A stretch of DNA of 64,000 bases from an uncultured Lachnospiraceae bacterium (GCA_910586705.1 CAJUJK010000007.1:62001-126000); one strand, 5' to 3'. Shown: positions 1 through 8,956, counted from the first letter of the stretch. Numbers and translations are program-made. Notes: a model not told the origin generated them from the sequence alone.

Positions 1-1747
1 TCGCATCCGGGTACTCCGCCACGCCCCGGATCGGCTGCGCGCCCTTCCTCAGATACGCTTTCACTTTCTCCCCGTACAGATACGGATCGTTGCCCATCAC
101 AATCCCCCATTGCATCAGCACGGCGGCTGCCCCGGTCACAAAAGGCGTTGCAAAGGAAGTGCCCGTGACTGGCGAATATCCGCCGTTTCGGTCGGGAGCC
201 AGCACGTTTACGCCCGGCGCCACGAGATCCGGCTTCACAAAGGTATCCGAGGTACGGCTGTTTACTTGATCCTGATAGAGGTATCCCCTGCCGGAAAAAT
301 CCGCGTAGGACTCATACACCGGGTCATAGGCTCCCACGGTAACCACTTTGACCGCCGTGGATGGAATCGTGAGCGTTACATCCGGGGTGGTTCTGACAAA
401 GCGGGTATCCGCGCTGCGGACAGCTTCCGAAGGAAGATAGAACGTATAGTTGCCGGTGATTATCTTTATCGGGCGCAATACAAACGTCCATACGCCCCGG
501 TCCAGATACCGGCTGCCCTCCGCCGGCAGGAAATCGAAATAAAGTTCCTGCGCCGTCATATAGGGCGCCGGTTCCCCGTTATAGAACAGGATCTGTGTCT
601 GCTGCAGCCGATAAGTCTGTTTACCAGGTCGGTCAGTATCTACCTGAAAACTCTCCCCGGATGGCGACAGAACTGTCACCAAATAGCGGTCGGCATACTC
701 TTTCCACAGCTGTACATTCAGCCCTCTTTCGTATGCTCCCACTGTCATTTCCACCCTTCTTCCCCCGTTAGTGACACTTGTGTCTACCACATTAACCATA
801 TCAGTCAATCCGACAGGCTGCCCTTCCTGCTGCCGCAGGCTCCCGCCCACATGCCCCCCGGAGGCTCCCTCGTTTCCACTTCCCACACAGACGACGCTCC
901 TTCCCATCTCCGAAACGTTATCTATAAACCGCTCCAACAGAGACGTCCCGTTATGGGCGCCGTAAGTATTTCCGAAACTCAGATTGACGGCAACCGGCAT
1001 GGCAAGTTCCTCCGCCTTTTTGACCATATAGGTCAAAGCACGCATCAGTTCTGTCGTCCTCGGAAAGGAATCCGCCCTTGGAGAGCCAAGCCGCACGATG
1101 ATCAGTTCACTCTCTCTTGCGACACCCGCATAAGCCGGACCGCCTTCTCCGCCGTTTCCCGCGGCGATTCCCGCCACCGCTGTCCCGTGGCCGCTTGTGT
1201 CAATGCTTGGCACAAGCTCTTCCGCCGCCTGCCTGCTGCCCGTCATAAGCGCCTCATTGATCTGCGCTGCGTCAAACTCCCTGCTAAGCACCTGATCCCA
1301 CAGAAAACGGATTCTGGTACTGCCGTCCGCATTCCGAAAATCCCGGTTATAATAAGTGATCCCGGAATCAATTACTGCCACCAGAACACCCTTACCCGTA
1401 AGCGTCCCGGATATCTGGCTGCCCGGCGCGAAACAGGACGCCGTATTTCCCGAAAGATCAGAGAAAAAGAGCCGCTTTGGCTTTTCCACATACTCGATCT
1501 GCTCCACCGCTGAAAGCCGTTCCATCAAAGGCTCCGGCACCGTGAGAATGGCATACCCCGCAATCAGCTCTTCCACCAGTATACCCAGCTCTGAAAGTCC
1601 CTGCAGGGAACCGTGATACTTTACAATCACCTCCCACGTCTTTTCCTGCACATCATAACCCACATTCAGTTCCAGCGATCTTTCCCTCTCTCCGGGCGCC
1701 GTATCAAGCGCCAGATTCAGCAGGTTTTCATTTTTCTGAGAATCCAT
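1..1747 (-). CDS. S8 family subtilisin-like serine protease, partial at 3' end
   Basis: A serine endopeptidase of the subtilase clan; the C-terminus runs off the window. About 582 residues are visible. The catalytic triad can be read directly: Asp127 in VAVIDSGI, His187 in DTSGHGTAVAG and Ser531 in GTSFATP. The roughly 340-residue stretch between His and Ser is long, as in the large clostridial Csp-like subtilases that carry an inserted domain. There is no obvious signal peptide, so the enzyme may be cytoplasmic, or exported by a route not visible here. The start is uncertain: ATG at 1747 lies behind GGAAAAAG, while an in-frame ATG at 1765 lies close to an AT-rich promoter-like stretch with no ribosome binding site. 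It is divergent from the araC-type gene. The physiological substrate is unknown. Confidence 0.88.
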   Translation of the reverse strand, partial: MDSQKNENLLNLALDTAPGERERSLELNVGYDVQEKTWEVIVKYHGSLQGLSELGILVEELIAGYAILTVPEPLMERLSAVEQIEYVEKPKRLFFSDLSGNTASCFAPGSQISGTLTGKGVLVAVIDSGITYYNRDFRNADGSTRIRFLWDQVLSREFDAAQINEALMTGSRQAAEELVPSIDTSGHGTAVAGIAAGNGGEGGPAYAGVARESELIIVRLGSPRADSFPRTTELMRALTYMVKKAEELAMPVAVNLSFGNTYGAHNGTSLLERFIDNVSEMGRSVVCVGSGNEGASGGHVGGSLRQQEGQPVGLTDMVNVVDTSVTNGGRRVEMTVGAYERGLNVQLWKEYADRYLVTVLSPSGESFQVDTDRPGKQTYRLQQTQILFYNGEPAPYMTAQELYFDFLPAEGSRYLDRGVWTFVLRPIKIITGNYTFYLPSEAVRSADTRFVRTTPDVTLTIPSTAVKVVTVGAYDPVYESYADFSGRGYLYQDQVNSRTSDTFVKPDLVAPGVNVLAPDRNGGYSPVTGTSFATPFVTGAAAVLMQWGIVMGNDPYLYGEKVKAYLRKGAQPIRGVAEYPDA

Positions 1748-1799
1748 CTTTTTCCACGCTAACATAGTTTTATAATATAGTATTATGTACGATATATAT

Positions 1800-1828
1800 T
1801 TGACCGCGCCTTATATACATGCTAATAT
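1800..1828 (+). promoter_or_regulatory. Predicted sigma-A promoter of the AraC-type gene
   Basis: A -35 TTGACC at 1800-1805 and a -10 TAATAT at 1823-1828 are separated by 17 bases. The predicted start of transcription is about 40 bases before the AraC-type gene. Seen by eye only. Confidence 0.5.
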
Positions 1829-1877
1829 ATTTTCATAGGAAATATTTCAGCCCGTCAGATACAAAAGAGGAGACGCT

Positions 1878-2876
1878 ATGAATCCCATACATACAACCAC
1901 ACCCGAAAATACCGGCGTTACGGAAAGCCTTGCACAGGATTCTCTGGAAACCTATGACAATCTCTATGCAAAAAAGGGTTACGGCACACTGGACTACCCG
2001 GTCAACGCCCGTTATCTGGATCTGCATAAATCTTATCTGAACTGGATCCGCTGGCACTGGCATGAGGAGATGGAAATTCTGATTGTGGATCAGGGCGTTG
2101 CTGTAGTTTCCACCGACGACGACACCTATCTGATCCGGCCGGGGCAGGGGCTTATCATAAACCAGAATGTCATGCACTGTATTCACGCGCAGGATAAGAA
2201 GCAGTGCACCTTTCATTCCCTTGTCTTTCACCCGGACTACATCTTCGGGCATAAAAGCAATTACCTGCAGACGCAGTATCTGCTGCCGGTGCAGAACTAC
2301 CAGCTTTTCAAAGTCTTTTTTCTGGATGAGAGCGCGCCTTGGCATGAGCGCATGTTGAAGACACTGACTGAGGTGATCGAGGTAAACATGACAAAACATT
2401 TCGGCTATGAAATCGTCACCAAGGGATATCTGTGCCATTTCTGGGCGGAACTGCTGCGTCAGCTTCCGCAGACGGAGAGCGTGCCTTCCCCTCGCGTACC
2501 GCAGGATGAGCAGCGCGTCAAAGAGGCAATGCTTTTTATCAGAACCCATCACGCGCAGCCTCTGACTTTGCAGGAAATCGCCGACAGCATCCACGTCAGC
2601 AAGAGCGAGTGCTGCCGCTGTTTTTCGCGTACCCTGCAGATGAGTCCCTTTGAATATCTGATGAAGTACCGGATTTATGAATCCACCAAAAAGCTGATGG
2701 ACCCCGAACAGGATTTCAGTTCCATCGCGGATCTGGCACTCTCTGTCGGTTTTAACAATACAAGCTACTATAATAAACTCTTTAAAAAGTTCCTCGGCTG
2801 TACACCCACATACTATCGGACACACAAAGTGCTGCATCAGGAACCTGAGCGGGGTACGCTTTCCTACTACCTGTAA
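1878..2876 (+). CDS. AraC family transcriptional regulator with N-terminal cupin domain
   Basis: A 332-residue DNA-binding regulator. Residues about 40-130 look like an AraC-type cupin sensor (HWHEEMEI near residue 60, then a proline-glycine turn RPGQG), and residues about 225-325 carry two helix-turn-helix motifs (LTLQEIADSIHVSKS and SSIADLALSVGFNNTSYYNKLFKK) ending in the usual TPTYYR. The start is supported by GAGGAG just upstream. The cupin suggests control by a small ligand, commonly a sugar in this family, but nothing here identifies it. It stands alone between a divergent protease gene and a strong terminator, so its target is not apparent; the protease is one possibility. Confidence 0.93.
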   Translation: MNPIHTTTPENTGVTESLAQDSLETYDNLYAKKGYGTLDYPVNARYLDLHKSYLNWIRWHWHEEMEILIVDQGVAVVSTDDDTYLIRPGQGLIINQNVMHCIHAQDKKQCTFHSLVFHPDYIFGHKSNYLQTQYLLPVQNYQLFKVFFLDESAPWHERMLKTLTEVIEVNMTKHFGYEIVTKGYLCHFWAELLRQLPQTESVPSPRVPQDEQRVKEAMLFIRTHHAQPLTLQEIADSIHVSKSECCRCFSRTLQMSPFEYLMKYRIYESTKKLMDPEQDFSSIADLALSVGFNNTSYYNKLFKKFLGCTPTYYRTHKVLHQEPERGTLSYYL

Positions 2877-2908
2877 CTTCTTTTCATTGCCTGTATATTC
2901 ATACATAC

Positions 2909-2941
2909 AACAGCCGCATACCTCTGCCGGCTGTTTTTTTG
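2909..2941 (+). terminator. Rho-independent terminator after the AraC-type gene
   Basis: An 8-bp stem AACAGCCG/CGGCTGTT with an 11-base loop is followed by a run of seven or eight T. It begins about 30 bases after the stop codon. Confidence 0.85.
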
Positions 2942-3073
2942 TCATGATATGTATATTTCATCCGCACAACCGGGACTCCCGCCTTTCTATTCACCCTCTC
3001 CTACTATCTATATTTTACTTTTGCAAAATTTATCATTCTAAAGTCAAATATAATCATCCTATGTAAAATATAC

Positions 3074-3102
3074 TTGACATCCGTTTTTCATCGTGCTATC
3101 CT
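3074..3102 (+). promoter_or_regulatory. Predicted promoter of the XRE/DUF6773 pair
   Basis: TTGACA at 3074-3079, a 17-base spacer and TATCCT at 3097-3102. An imperfect inverted repeat (GTCAAATATA near 3043 and TATACTTGAC near 3070) overlaps the -35 and could be an operator for the XRE protein itself; that is inference. Confidence 0.55.
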
Positions 3103-3167
3103 TTGAATGACAAGTGGGAACAATCCCTGTCTGTGGATACGCCAAGGAAAGGAGGCAGCGTCTATCT

Positions 3168-3380
3168 ATGAAAAATCTGAGACTGAAACTGGCTCGCATG
3201 GAAAAAGATATGTCACAGACCGAGCTGGCGAAACGGGTCGGCGTCACCAGACAGACCATCGGCATGGTGGAATCCGGCGATTATAACCCGACCTTAAATC
3301 TGTGTATCCAGATTTGTAAAGAACTTGGCAAGACGTTAAATGATTTATTCTGGGAGGATAATGACAATGAAATGGTTTAA
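3168..3380 (+). CDS. Small XRE family helix-turn-helix regulator
   Basis: A 70-residue single-domain regulator of the Cro/CI type: MSQTELAKRVGVTRQTIGMVE is the helix-turn-helix and the protein ends soon after NDLFW, the typical length of YozG-like regulators. The ATG at 3168 is preferred over an upstream in-frame ATG because AAAGGAGG lies at 3148-3155. The next gene starts inside its 3' end (14-base overlap) and encodes a membrane protein, the common arrangement in which a small XRE repressor controls its own membrane-protein partner. Confidence 0.9.
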   Translation: MKNLRLKLARMEKDMSQTELAKRVGVTRQTIGMVESGDYNPTLNLCIQICKELGKTLNDLFWEDNDNEMV

Positions 3381-3852
3381 CAGGAAAAGCAATTTAGATG
3401 AAATGCAGGAACTGCAGCTTTTAAAGGCGGAGAGCAGAGGTTTCTGGATCGGATTTATCGGGCTGGCTGTTGCCATGGCGGTACAGACGTTTCTGTATGG
3501 CGCGGAATCCATGGGGAATATGGTATCGGGTGAATTTATCGTTTTCCTGTGCATGGGGCTGTATCTGATCGGAAGCTGTCTGCGCAACGGCATCTGGGAC
3601 AGGCACCTGAAGGCGACTCCGGCGGTCAACATAGGATTAAGCCTGCTTGCCGCAGCGGTGACAGCCCTGTTCGATGCCATCCTCTCCTATCGCAATTACC
3701 ATGACGCCTTCACCGCGCTTACCGTCTTTGTCGTGTACTTCCTCATAATCAGCGTGATACTTTTGGTCACTCTGACCGTCTGCTCCTCTCTTTATCGCCG
3801 GAGAAGAAAGCATCTGGAGGAAGAAAGCGATGACAGCGAACCCCGGGAGTAG
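3367..3852 (+). CDS. DUF6773-like membrane protein
   Basis: A 161-residue protein with four probable membrane segments (around residues 23-40, 53-70, 85-105 and 115-140) and a highly charged C-terminal tail. It resembles the DUF6773 family found beside small XRE regulators in Clostridia; the family's function is unknown. The start at 3367 is chosen because GGGAGG at 3352-3357 is at ideal spacing; an ATG six bases earlier would be too close. It overlaps the regulator gene, so the two are translationally coupled. Confidence 0.78.
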   Translation: MKWFNRKSNLDEMQELQLLKAESRGFWIGFIGLAVAMAVQTFLYGAESMGNMVSGEFIVFLCMGLYLIGSCLRNGIWDRHLKATPAVNIGLSLLAAAVTALFDAILSYRNYHDAFTALTVFVVYFLIISVILLVTLTVCSSLYRRRRKHLEEESDDSEPRE

Positions 3853-3951
3853 AAACACGTGCTCTTATGACCGGGCGAAAGGTGCTTCTTCGCCGACAGC
3901 CACACCAACCCATAATAGGAAATAAAGAAAGATAAAGGAGATAGAAAACAT

Positions 3952-4878
3952 ATGAACACAAACACTTACAAAAAGGACTTTTCAGACATCGGCATCCGTA
4001 TGCTCATCAGTACTGCAGTCATCACCCTGCTGCAGCTCGGCGCGCAGACCTTTGCCCTCACGCTTTTTCCCGAATGGCGGGATAATTTCAACATCCTGTT
4101 AGCCGTCACCATGGTGCCTCTCTACGTGCTGGGTTTCCCTATTTCCTTTGCCTTGATGCGGAATAAGGACGTGCCTGCCATCGAGAAGCATCACATGGGC
4201 GCAGGGCAGCTTGTGGTTGCCTTTATGATCAGCTACGCTCTTATGATCGCTGGAAATCTGATCGGTCTCGGTCTCACCGCAGGTATCAGTCTGCTGAAAG
4301 GCTCCCCGGTACAAAATACGCTCCTGAACATCATAACCGGCGGTTCCATCTGGGTTACTGCCATCTTCACGGTACTGTGCGCCCCGGTTTTTGAGGAGAT
4401 TCTGTTCCGCAAGCTGATCTGCGACAAAGTTATCAAATACGGGGAAGGCTGCGCGGTCATGCTCTCCGGGCTGATCTTCGGTCTGTTCCACATGAACTTT
4501 AACCAGTTTTTTTACGCTTTCTTTTTGGGCAGCTTTTTCGCCTTTGTCTATGTAAAGACCGGCAACATAAAATATACGATCCTGCTGCATATGGCGATAA
4601 ACTTCTTTGGAAGCGTTCTTGGCGGCATCCTCCTGCAGCTTGACCAGACGAAGCCTTCCACCGTCATCATCTCGGCAGCCTTCTCCCTGTGCGTATTCGG
4701 AATGGCAATCGCAGGCATTGTAACGCTCATCGTGAAACGCCGTGCCATGACATTAAAGTCGGGGGAAATTATGATAGAAAAGGGGCAGCGTTTCAAGACC
4801 ATGATCCTGAATGTGGGAATGGCTCTGTACTGTCTTGTCTTTCTGGGGATTATGATCTGTCAGGCATTCCTTGCCTGA
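3952..4878 (+). CDS. CPBP family intramembrane glutamic endopeptidase
   Basis: A 308-residue polytopic membrane protein of the CAAX protease and bacteriocin-processing family. The three signature motifs are intact: EE at 148-149 with Arg153 (EEILFRK), His180 in FGLFH, and His213/Asn217 in HMAIN. Members cleave substrates in the membrane or give bacteriocin immunity; no bacteriocin gene is seen nearby. AAAGGAGATAG precedes the ATG. A strong terminator follows. It is about 100 bases downstream of the XRE/DUF6773 pair and could be read from the same promoter. Confidence 0.92.
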   Translation: MNTNTYKKDFSDIGIRMLISTAVITLLQLGAQTFALTLFPEWRDNFNILLAVTMVPLYVLGFPISFALMRNKDVPAIEKHHMGAGQLVVAFMISYALMIAGNLIGLGLTAGISLLKGSPVQNTLLNIITGGSIWVTAIFTVLCAPVFEEILFRKLICDKVIKYGEGCAVMLSGLIFGLFHMNFNQFFYAFFLGSFFAFVYVKTGNIKYTILLHMAINFFGSVLGGILLQLDQTKPSTVIISAAFSLCVFGMAIAGIVTLIVKRRAMTLKSGEIMIEKGQRFKTMILNVGMALYCLVFLGIMICQAFLA

Positions 4879-4908
4879 CAGGCTTGGTCTGATCCATCCG
4901 CTCTTTCC

Positions 4909-4950
4909 GATACCGGCAGGGCAGCTACCTTGCCGGTATCGTTATTTTTT
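4909..4950. terminator. Strong terminator shared by convergent genes
   Basis: A 10-bp perfect stem GATACCGGCA/TGCCGGTATC with a 12-base loop and GTTATTTTTT on the plus strand. It ends the plus-strand CPBP gene. The stop codon of the opposing minus-strand gene lies within it. Confidence 0.88.
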
Positions 4951-5695
4951 CCCGCCCGGTGACAAAAAAGCAGGCGCCGCTGTAAGCCCCCGCCTCGTAC
5001 AGTTTACCGATTATTTCAAGCATCCGTCTGTTGAGTCTGTGATATACAATAGGTTTCTCCCAGCGGATCCCCCGCAAATATTCCCGCTGTCTGCCGTTGA
5101 GACATCCCGTTTTGTCCTCCACCACAGCACACAATCCGCCCGGCTCTCTCTGTACACTTTGCTCTTTTTCCTCGTTTTGACTACATTGGTCATCTGCAGG
5201 TTCGCCGAAAGGGCAGGATATATAACTGTATGCTTCTCCGTTCTTTTCGCATTTTCTATGTAACAATTCTGTCAGTTTTCCATCCCTCTTCGGATCATAC
5301 ACAGATTCCTTCCATAAAATTTCCTGTGTCTGCGCCATTTTTTTCCGTTGTGACGCCGCCGTCAAATCCGGCGCACTCGTCATATTATTTTGACTTTTAT
5401 AGTCAACTTCAATTTTCCGAAAACTCCGTCTGCCATAGCTGTCCTGTTCCTGCACGAACTGTTCTTTCGGCGCAAACAGGACCGCCGATGGCTCTTCCAA
5501 CAAAAGCACACGACTTTCATACAGATACGCCATCATAATGCGCTGTACCTTGGCGCGTGGCGCAGGATAATCCAACCGGTCAACGATCTGGTCCAGCGTA
5601 TATCCGATATCCGTCAAATGTCTGACCGCGCCGCCGCAGGCAGCTTCCGTGACGAAACTTGACAGCGCGTTCTGAAAGTAATTTGTCTCATCCAT
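4925..5695 (-). CDS. Hypothetical protein, no family recognised
   Basis: An open frame of 256 codons with GGAGGGG upstream of its ATG. The first 60 residues look like a compact helical domain (GGAVRHLTDIGYTLDQIVDRLDYP), which could be a small DNA- or protein-binding fold. The middle is polar and probably disordered (QNEEKEQSVQREPGG), and the C-terminal 60 residues are again structured-looking (YHRLNRRMLEIIGKLYEAGAYSG). No membrane segment, signal peptide or catalytic motif is evident. The stop codon falls inside the terminator of the convergent gene. It follows nth by 144 bases on the same strand. Function unknown. Confidence 0.7.
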   Translation of the reverse strand: MDETNYFQNALSSFVTEAACGGAVRHLTDIGYTLDQIVDRLDYPAPRAKVQRIMMAYLYESRVLLLEEPSAVLFAPKEQFVQEQDSYGRRSFRKIEVDYKSQNNMTSAPDLTAASQRKKMAQTQEILWKESVYDPKRDGKLTELLHRKCEKNGEAYSYISCPFGEPADDQCSQNEEKEQSVQREPGGLCAVVEDKTGCLNGRQREYLRGIRWEKPIVYHRLNRRMLEIIGKLYEAGAYSGACFFVTGREKITIPAR

Positions 5696-5839
5696 ATGCT
5701 GCCCCTCCTATATTACACGCTTTTGACCCTTCAGCCCTCTTCGCCTGCCTCTTCACGAAGCAGACTTTGCTGCTGCGTTTTAGAAGTATTTCTCACACTA
5801 TTACAGCCATCATCTTCATACAGCAGAGGCAAACATCAG

Positions 5840-6472
5840 TCATATGTTCTTCTTGCAGACATCCGCAAGACAGCACTTGTCGCAAAAAGGCTTCGTCCGC
5901 GCCGTACAGACTTCCCTGCCGTGCAGGACAAACCGATGGCACAGATCGTTTCCCTCCTCGGGCGGCACGATCTTCCACAGCTCCATCTCCACCTTCTTCG
6001 GCTCCTTGATCCCGTCCACCAGACCGATGCGGTTGCACAACCGGATACAGTGGGTGTCCGTGACAATTGCCGGCTTGCCGAACACATCCCCCATAATCAG
6101 ATTAGCGCTCTTCCTGCCCACGCCGGGCAGCGAAAGCAGGGCGTCAAAATCATCCGGCACCTGCCCGCCGTACTCCTCTTTCAACTGTTTCATGCAGGCG
6201 CTGATATCCCGCGCCTTGCTGTTCCCGAGACCACAGGGATGCACGATCGCCTCGATCTCTTCCACCGGGGCTGCTGCCAGCGCTTCCACATCCGGGAATT
6301 TCTCATACAGTTTCTCCACCACCACATTGACTCTGGCGTCCGTACACTGGGCGGCAAGCCGCACGCTGACCAGCAGCTTCCACGCCTCGTTGTATTCCAG
6401 AGAGCAGCCCGCGTCGGGGTATTCCTGCTTCAGTCTCTCAATCACCGCAAGAGCCAGTTCTTTCTTTCTCAT
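5840..6472 (-). CDS. nth: Endonuclease III
   Basis: A 210-residue DNA glycosylase/AP lyase that removes oxidised pyrimidines. The helix-hairpin-helix is LLSLPGVGRKSAN, with catalytic Lys121, and Asp139 lies in VTDTHCIRL. The C-terminal 4Fe-4S ligands are Cys189, Cys197, Cys200 and Cys206. The first gap is seven residues rather than the six of the E. coli enzyme, a small variation. Length is normal for the family. It is followed on the same strand by the unrecognised gene at 4925-5695. Confidence 0.95.
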   Translation of the reverse strand: MRKKELALAVIERLKQEYPDAGCSLEYNEAWKLLVSVRLAAQCTDARVNVVVEKLYEKFPDVEALAAAPVEEIEAIVHPCGLGNSKARDISACMKQLKEEYGGQVPDDFDALLSLPGVGRKSANLIMGDVFGKPAIVTDTHCIRLCNRIGLVDGIKEPKKVEMELWKIVPPEEGNDLCHRFVLHGREVCTARTKPFCDKCCLADVCKKNI

Positions 6473-6548
6473 GCCGTTTTTATCTCCTCTTTTGTTGCTC
6501 TGATTTCAGATCGTCCGCCGTCCTCACAAAGAAATCTTCCTCCAACTT

Positions 6549-6651
6549 GGAATCTCCCATCCTGCTCAAAAAACTTGAGCGCCGTCGCAATCTCCGGGAA
6601 TTCCTGCAATTCGTCAAAAAAGAGCAATGTCTTTCCAATTGTATATTGCAA
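6549..6651 (-). pseudogene. Remnant of an AAA_14/DUF4143-type ATPase
   Basis: A short open stretch reads MQYTIGKTLLFFDELQE then ATALKFFEQDGRFQV. This matches the Walker B segment and following helix of the large ATPases with AAA_14 and DUF4143 domains (typically LIFFDEIQE, TALKFFAEDGRY). After about 36 residues the similarity stops and the frame degenerates. Nothing of the Walker A region or the DUF4143 half is visible on either side, so this is a relic, wedged between nth and the hydrolase gene. Confidence 0.6.
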
Positions 6652-6669
6652 AAAACGAGGGAATTACAT

Positions 6670-7191
6670 TTATTCCACAACCTCCACCTGACACATCTTC
6701 ATCGCCTCCAGCGCATTCTTATGGCTCTCCGGCGTCACCCCGGCGCAGCAGCCGGCATTGACCCGCACAGTCACTTCCGGCAGAAACGCCTTGATGACAA
6801 GCGCGTTGGAGATCACACAGATGTCGGTGCATAGCCCGATCAGCGTAACGCTCTCCAGATCGGACATACTCTTCAGATATTCCGCCAGCTCCACGGAGCC
6901 GAAAGTCAGCTTGTCAAAGATCCTTGTCTCCCCGGCGCACGCCTGACTCACCTGCGTCCGGATCTGCCACCCATCCGTATCTTTGATACAGTGAGGCACA
7001 GGAAGCCGCTTTCCCTCCTGCGTGCCCAGATACCCCTCGAAGTGGGTGTCCCTCGTGCAGACCACCTCGCCGTCAAAATCCCGGATCTGCGCCGCCACCT
7101 TGTCAACGATCGCCTCCGCTTCCTTCGTGCCGAGGGCACCGTCGATAAAATCGTTCTGCATATCAATTACCGCCAAAACATGTTTCGCCAT
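6670..7191 (-). CDS. Isochorismatase-fold cysteine hydrolase, nicotinamidase-like
   Basis: A 173-residue cytoplasmic amidohydrolase. The catalytic triad of the family is present: Asp10 in VIDMQNDF, Lys94 in FDKLTFGS and Cys125 in TDICV. Asp48, His50 and His67 match the metal-binding positions of nicotinamidases, so deamidation of nicotinamide to nicotinate in NAD salvage is a reasonable guess. Without a neighbouring pncB or nadE gene the substrate remains open. Length is slightly short compared with E. coli PncA. Confidence 0.88.
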   Translation of the reverse strand: MAKHVLAVIDMQNDFIDGALGTKEAEAIVDKVAAQIRDFDGEVVCTRDTHFEGYLGTQEGKRLPVPHCIKDTDGWQIRTQVSQACAGETRIFDKLTFGSVELAEYLKSMSDLESVTLIGLCTDICVISNALVIKAFLPEVTVRVNAGCCAGVTPESHKNALEAMKMCQVEVVE

Positions 7192-7222
7192 ACCGCATTC
7201 TCCTACCTTTCCTGATTTCCCA

Positions 7223-8059
7223 TTACTGCCTGCTTTGCCGCCTTATCATCCACACCGCCGCCAGACTCACCACGATATAGCCGATGATCGCCACCACGGA
7301 GGATTCTATACCAAACTCACCGCCCGTCAGCAAAAAGGCACGCGTCTCCAGCACATAGCTGCTGACGGAATACTCATTGATCTCCGTGCCGATGGTCAGA
7401 CCGCCGCCTATGATAATCATGTTCCATACCCCGTGCACAATGGCGCTGTTCCAGACGGAACGCCCCTCCAGCGCAATGAAAGAAAACATCACGCCCACCA
7501 TAGTTCCCGCCACCATCACCTGTATGCAGCTCGCCAGACTGAAATTCATCCCGATGATATGGAGCGACGCGAAAAGCGCGGAAGGCGCAAGGATTCCTAC
7601 CGTCCTGCCCCACTTTTTGATCACCGCATTCATCAGAAGCCCGCGGAACAACAGCTCTTCCGTCACGCCTGCTCCCAGTCCCGCGAGAAAAATGCCTCTG
7701 GTCACAAACGCAAGCTTCGTCCCGGCATCCAGCGGATTGCTCTCATAGCTTCCGGGAAGAAGCAGATATACCGCACTGACAAACACCGGCAGAAGCACCG
7801 CCGCCACCGCCCATTTTATCTGGATACGGCACTTTGGAATGCAGAAATCCGACATTTCCTCTTCCAGATACTTTGTACAGTAAAGCCGCACCAATATATA
7901 AGCCAGAACCGCGTAGGAGACCCCGCCCACGATGTGATACAGCCACGCTGGAATCCCCGCCATGGAAAAAAGCATCATCACCAGCTGCTGCACCACCGAT
8001 GCAAAAAGCAGAAACCCCACACTGGCTATAATGGTCAAAATCATTTTCCCTGTTTTCAT
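7223..8059 (-). CDS. CPBP family intramembrane metalloprotease
   Basis: A 278-residue membrane protein, the second CPBP protease in the window and not closely similar to the one at 3952. Motif residues are Glu134-Glu135 and Arg139 (TEELLFRG), His167 (FASLH) and His209/Asn213 (HGVWNM). About seven or eight membrane segments are apparent. Substrate unknown. It lies 31 bases upstream of the nicotinamidase-like gene on the same strand and may be cotranscribed with it. Confidence 0.9.
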   Translation of the reverse strand: MKTGKMILTIIASVGFLLFASVVQQLVMMLFSMAGIPAWLYHIVGGVSYAVLAYILVRLYCTKYLEEEMSDFCIPKCRIQIKWAVAAVLLPVFVSAVYLLLPGSYESNPLDAGTKLAFVTRGIFLAGLGAGVTEELLFRGLLMNAVIKKWGRTVGILAPSALFASLHIIGMNFSLASCIQVMVAGTMVGVMFSFIALEGRSVWNSAIVHGVWNMIIIGGGLTIGTEINEYSVSSYVLETRAFLLTGGEFGIESSVVAIIGYIVVSLAAVWMIRRQSRQ

Positions 8060-8131
8060 TTCGTCCTCCTCCTTTTACAAGTATAACGAAATACCAGCCC
8101 GGGAATCTTCAAGCGCTCCCGGCTCTTTTCC

Positions 8132-8956
8132 TCAGGATATCCGTCCGAACTGCGCCAGCCACTTCGCCACCCCGTCCTCGTCGTTGGAGGCAATCTCGCC
8201 TGTGGCATGTGTCTTTAACTCCGGCACCGCATTTGCCACGGCATAACACTCGTCAGAAATTTCAAACATGGGAATATCGTTGATGGCGTCCCCGAAAGAC
8301 ACCACCCTGTCACAGTGCCATATTTCTTTTAACCTCTTGATCGCCTCCGCCTTGGAAGCTTTTTTCGGCATGATTTCCAGAAAATATTCCGGGCGGTAAA
8401 GTTCCTGCTGCAAGGTACAGCGAAACCGCCCGTCCCCCGCAAAGATTTCATACATCGGAGCCAGTTCCTCCCGGTCCGCAATGCAGGTGAAATAAAAAAT
8501 GTCTCCCTGATACAGGCAGGTCTCATCCGAAAGCGGCCGGAATCTCCTGTCCCCTTTCCTCATATCCAGATACCGCTGAATGCCCTCGTTCTCCCTGCCC
8601 GCCACATAGGAAACCCGCTCCACGCCGTCCACATAGGCGTAGACAAGGGGATTCGCGCCATTCTCCCGCAGGACGCCGCTCAAATACCCTGCCTCCTCCT
8701 CTGTAAAAGAAAGCGAGAAAATCACTTCCCCCGTTGCCGGATGGATAATGAGCGCGCCGTTGTAGGCAATGACCGGGATGGTCGTCGATAACCCTTTTGC
8801 CACCACTGAGGCGGACACGAGAGAACGGGCTGTAGCATAAGTAAACTGCATGCCCTTTGCCACCAGCCCGTTGATTGTCTCTATACTATATTGACTTATG
8901 CGGTCATTACTGTTCAACAGCGTACCGTCCAAATCTGTAACGTAAAGCGTCTGCAT
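8132..8956 (-). CDS. Cof-type HAD-IIB family phosphatase
   Basis: A 274-residue haloacid dehalogenase superfamily hydrolase. Motif I is VTDLDGTLL with Asp8 and Asp10, and the C-terminal motif is VVSFGDAINDIPMF with the metal-binding Asp pair. The large C2 cap between them marks it as type IIB, generally sugar-phosphate or flavin/PLP phosphatases. The ATG at 8956 is chosen because GGGAGGGAG lies directly before it; longer in-frame extensions run into the hairpin repeats upstream. Substrate cannot be assigned from sequence. Confidence 0.92.
   Translation of the reverse strand: MQTLYVTDLDGTLLNSNDRISQYSIETINGLVAKGMQFTYATARSLVSASVVAKGLSTTIPVIAYNGALIIHPATGEVIFSLSFTEEEAGYLSGVLRENGANPLVYAYVDGVERVSYVAGRENEGIQRYLDMRKGDRRFRPLSDETCLYQGDIFYFTCIADREELAPMYEIFAGDGRFRCTLQQELYRPEYFLEIMPKKASKAEAIKRLKEIWHCDRVVSFGDAINDIPMFEISDECYAVANAVPELKTHATGEIASNDEDGVAKWLAQFGRIS

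Noticed and set aside
110..1513. Long plus-strand open frame over the S8 protease
   Set aside because: Composition is Arg/His/Pro-rich without any domain, while the opposite strand encodes a protease with an intact triad.
1833..2945. Minus-strand 370-codon frame over the AraC-type gene
   Set aside because: Shadow of a gene with both HTH motifs and a good start; it also runs through the terminator.
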